Assembly: GCA_964637845.1 (NCBI GenBank)
Contig: CAZWXI010000116.1
Location: forward strand, 1-7,652
Source: PGYU01 sp964637845
Lineage (GTDB): Bacteria > Bacteroidota > Ignavibacteria > Kapaibacteriales > UBA2268
Direction: 5' to 3'
Length of the DNA: 7,652 nucleotides
In this document: one piece after another, positions 5,086 through 7,652 of the stretch
Layout of the letters: every line of letters starts with the position of its first letter
Numbering within the stretch: the first letter of the stretch is position 1
Position numbers and translations under genes: made by a program
Notes under the pieces: model-generated
Told to the model about the DNA's origin: nothing
Database searches by the model: none
The model's input: only the letters and a program-made list of their open reading frames with translations

Positions 5086-7215
5086 ATGAAACTCGAAAAA
5101 ATCACAAATAAGTTGCTTGATTTGCTTATTAATTCTGCAACTCCTCTCAGATTATTGGATATTTCCAAATCACTCGGCATCAGGTCTGATTCCACTGATT
5201 ACGAATTATTACAAGATGCTTTAAACAGGCTTCTCCAAAACGATGTCGTCGAGAAAACTCCAAAAAGACGTTACCAATTGAAACAAAGTCAATCCGAATC
5301 AACAATTACCTGTACTCTAAGAATCGAAAATGACAAAGGTATCGTAGAAACAAACCTCAAGCACGCACCAAAAATTGTTGTACTCCAGAAAAACTTAAAT
5401 ACAGCACTTGACGGCGATAAAGTCGTAATCCAACTTCATGCACAGAGAAAAGACAAAAAACCACGCGGCGAAGTAATCAAAATTATCGAGAGAAGCAAAT
5501 CCGCTATAGTCGGCACAATAGATTTCAACGGATATTATTATTTCTTGATACCTGACGAAGCTCACTACTACGTCGATTTTTTGATACCTGAGACAAAATT
5601 GAAAGGTGCAAAACCCGGTGATAAAGTCCGAACGCGACTGTTACATTGGGACGACCCCCAGCTTTCTCCCACAGCCGAAGTACAAGAAATAATCGGAAAA
5701 TCGGGAGTACCCGTCGTAGAATTTGATTCTATCGTGCGAGAATTTGACCTCCCCGTTGAATTTCCAAACGGTGTAATAGATGAACTCAGAGCAGTAGAAA
5801 CCACAATAAAACGCAAACCATCGGGCAGAGTGGACTTACGGAAAAACTTAGTCGTTACGATTGACCCTTACGATGCTAAGGATTATGACGACGCTCTATC
5901 GCTTGATTTACTATCAAATGGCAATTATAAATTGGGAGTCCACATTGCCGATGTCAGCCATTATGTCCCTGAAAACAGCGAGACAGATATCGAGGCAAGG
6001 TTCCGAGGCAATAGCGTCTATCTCGTTGACAGAGTAGTGCCAATGCTGCCCGAACTGTTATCCAACGAAATTTGCTCGCTTAAGCCGGGGCTTCCTCGAC
6101 AGACTTTTTCAGTATTTATGGAAATTAACCCCAAAGGACAAGTAGAGAACTACGAAATTGCCGAATCTATAATCAAAAGCAAACGCAGATATAACTACGA
6201 TGAAGTGCTTGAAATTATTGAAACAGGCAAGGGCGATAATGCCGACTTTATACTCGAGCTTCATAAATTGTCCCAAATTATGAGAAATCACCGTTTCCAA
6301 AAAGGCGGAATTGATTTCGATACTACTGAGTATAAGTTTTTACTTGATGAACTCAAACAACCCATAGAAGTTATGCTCAAAAAAACGACAAAATCCACCT
6401 CGCTCGTAGAAGAATGTATGCTTGTTGCAAATCAAACCATAGCAAGACATATAAACGCTTTAAGCAAATTATATAAAATCGAGCTACCTTTTATATATAG
6501 AATTCATGAAGCTCCCGACCCGAAAAGAATTGCCGAAGTAATGGAATTTATTTCCTCACTGGGGCATAATGTAAAAAAGAAAAAAATTACCTCTACAGAT
6601 ATTAACAAAATCCTGAAACATTTCCAAAACGACCCCCGGCAAACTGTCGTAAATCAAGTTCTTATACGCTCAATGGCTAAAGCTGTTTATGCACAGAAAA
6701 ACATTGGCCATTACGGGCTTGGTTTTTTCGACTACACTCATTTCACCTCACCGATACGCCGCTATCCCGATTTAATCGTACATAGATTACTGAAAGAATA
6801 CATTAAGGAGAAACCCTCACCTGATAGACTCAGCTACCTGAAAATATTCATCAAAGATTGTGCCTATCATACCTCGAATACCGAACGTATCGCCATGGAA
6901 GCCGAAAGAGCATCAATAAAACTCGCTCATGCGGTAATGTCGCAAAAATATGTCGGAGATGAATTCGACGGTACAATAACGGGGGTGACCGGATTCGGCC
7001 TATTTGTCCAAATGGATAATATATATGCCGAAGGACTTTTACACATTAAAGACATTGACGATGATTACTACGTCTTCGAAGAAGCAAAATACATGCTTGT
7101 AGGCAAGCGCAAAAAAGGAACTTTCGGGCTTGGCATGAGAATTCGAGTAAAAATAATGAAAGTCAACGTAAATAAGCGGAATATTGACCTTGCATATGTT
7201 AAATCTTTAGAATAA
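5086..7215 (+). CDS. rnr: Ribonuclease R (RNase II/R family 3'-5' exoribonuclease)
   Basis: Encodes 709 residues, somewhat shorter than E. coli RNase R (about 810) but with the full domain order: an N-terminal winged-helix-like region (about 1-65), two cold-shock/OB domains (about 74-135 and 140-205), the catalytic RNB domain (about 245-575) and a C-terminal S1 RNA-binding domain (about 622-706). The enzyme degrades structured RNA processively from the 3' end in the cytoplasm. The catalytic Asp cluster is intact as D260, D266, D268 and D269 in TIDPYDAKDYDDA. The RNB signature YTHFTSPIRRYPD lies at 550-562 with R558/R559. The Lys-rich tail found in E. coli RNase R is absent. The winged helix and S1 domain favour RNase R over RNase II. 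The ATG at 5086 lies 13 nt after the preceding stop, with no clear Shine-Dalgarno site. The next gene begins 4 nt after its TAA. Confidence 0.96.
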   Translation: MKLEKITNKLLDLLINSATPLRLLDISKSLGIRSDSTDYELLQDALNRLLQNDVVEKTPKRRYQLKQSQSESTITCTLRIENDKGIVETNLKHAPKIVVLQKNLNTALDGDKVVIQLHAQRKDKKPRGEVIKIIERSKSAIVGTIDFNGYYYFLIPDEAHYYVDFLIPETKLKGAKPGDKVRTRLLHWDDPQLSPTAEVQEIIGKSGVPVVEFDSIVREFDLPVEFPNGVIDELRAVETTIKRKPSGRVDLRKNLVVTIDPYDAKDYDDALSLDLLSNGNYKLGVHIADVSHYVPENSETDIEARFRGNSVYLVDRVVPMLPELLSNEICSLKPGLPRQTFSVFMEINPKGQVENYEIAESIIKSKRRYNYDEVLEIIETGKGDNADFILELHKLSQIMRNHRFQKGGIDFDTTEYKFLLDELKQPIEVMLKKTTKSTSLVEECMLVANQTIARHINALSKLYKIELPFIYRIHEAPDPKRIAEVMEFISSLGHNVKKKKITSTDINKILKHFQNDPRQTVVNQVLIRSMAKAVYAQKNIGHYGLGFFDYTHFTSPIRRYPDLIVHRLLKEYIKEKPSPDRLSYLKIFIKDCAYHTSNTERIAMEAERASIKLAHAVMSQKYVGDEFDGTITGVTGFGLFVQMDNIYAEGLLHIKDIDDDYYVFEEAKYMLVGKRKKGTFGLGMRIRVKIMKVNVNKRNIDLAYVKSLE

Positions 7216-7219
7216 AGCA

Positions 7220-7652
7220 ATGTTTACAGGATTAATAGAAGAAATCGGAAAAATAGCATCAATCAGAAATATCGGCGGCGGACGAGACATCGTCGTTTAT
7301 GCAGAAAAAATCATGGATGACCTGAAAATTGACGATTCGGTATCACTCAACGGAGTATGCCAAACAGTTGTGGCAAGAACCGATAAAACATTCAGCGTAA
7401 CAGCGGTCGAAGAAACTTTACGCAAGACAACACTCGGCACGATGAGGAGCGGAGATTACATCAATTTGGAAAGAGCTGCTTCCATAGGTGACAGATTGGG
7501 CGGGCATATTGTGCAGGGGCACGTTGATTGTGTCGCATATGTCAAATCCATTGAAAAAGAGACAACTGGAACACTCATATGGTTCGACTATCCGAGACAA
7601 TACCATAAATATATTGTTACACACGGTTCGATAGCAATAGACGGGGTTAGTT
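7220..7652 (+). CDS. ribE: Riboflavin synthase alpha subunit, N-terminal part (cut by window end)
   Basis: Encodes 144 visible residues of a protein expected to have about 200. It begins with the family hallmark MFTGLIEEIG. Riboflavin synthase dismutates two molecules of 6,7-dimethyl-8-ribityllumazine into riboflavin plus a pyrimidinedione, the last step of vitamin B2 synthesis. The first lumazine-binding barrel carries NGVCQTV with Cys47 and leads to GGHIVQGHVD (94-103), the junction to the second barrel, which repeats the fold up to IAIDGVS at the window end. The frame is open to the last base, so the truncation is only the window edge. It starts 4 nt after rnr and has no strong Shine-Dalgarno site of its own, suggesting co-transcription. 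No FMN riboswitch is possible in so short a gap. Some genomes name this gene ribC or ribB. Confidence 0.95.
   Translation, partial: MFTGLIEEIGKIASIRNIGGGRDIVVYAEKIMDDLKIDDSVSLNGVCQTVVARTDKTFSVTAVEETLRKTTLGTMRSGDYINLERAASIGDRLGGHIVQGHVDCVAYVKSIEKETTGTLIWFDYPRQYHKYIVTHGSIAIDGVS

Noticed and set aside
5545..5591. 11-bp direct repeat TTGATACCTGA (5545-5555 and 5581-5591)
   Set aside because: It encodes two similar LIP-D/E strands of an OB-fold domain in RNase R. It is short, with no mobile-element features around it.

Overview
The window looks like an ordinary chromosomal segment of a moderately AT-rich Gram-negative bacterium. Housekeeping genes are densely packed on the + strand, purine-rich Shine-Dalgarno sites occur before only some of them, and one protein carries a signal peptide. 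The combination of ndk, a Nudix hydrolase, a GAF/GGDEF-like membrane protein, RNase R and riboflavin synthase, together with the base composition, suggests to me the Bacteroidota/Chlorobiota/Ignavibacteria neighbourhood. This is an impression from protein style and gene order, not a database match. I see no tRNA, rRNA, CRISPR array, transposase, phage gene or attachment site, and all convincing genes are on the + strand.

Layout. (1) Positions 1-557 are the 3' end of a gene that begins upstream of the window. It encodes a Lys/Glu/Ala/Pro repeat protein with seven 15-residue repeats, arranged as two exact 135-bp blocks plus a partial third, then a unique basic tail. A good intrinsic terminator follows at 589-623. 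(2) Positions 690-2637 hold a tight three-gene cluster: nucleoside diphosphate kinase (ndk), a Nudix hydrolase whose start overlaps the ndk stop, and a secreted protein of unknown function that starts 3 nt after the Nudix stop. A long AT-rich hairpin with a T-run (2691-2728) closes it. (3) Positions 2769 to the window end hold a second cluster: a two-TM protein with a long acidic linker, two GAF domains and a degenerate GGDEF domain; RNase R (rnr); and the 5' part of the riboflavin synthase alpha subunit gene (ribE). The gaps are 13 nt and 4 nt.

How the genes fit together. ndk and the Nudix enzyme both act on nucleotides or nucleotide derivatives, so their co-expression is plausible. The secreted third gene has no evident link to them. 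In the second cluster the signalling protein, RNase R and riboflavin synthase have no obvious common pathway and probably share transcription only by position.

I did not find a convincing previously undescribed system. The points most worth a second look are the freshly duplicated repeat block, the apparently non-catalytic GGDEF domain on a tandem-GAF membrane protein, the irregular Nudix box, and the unknown secreted protein. Neither of the two longer intergenic gaps (558-689 and 2638-2768) exceeds 135 bp.
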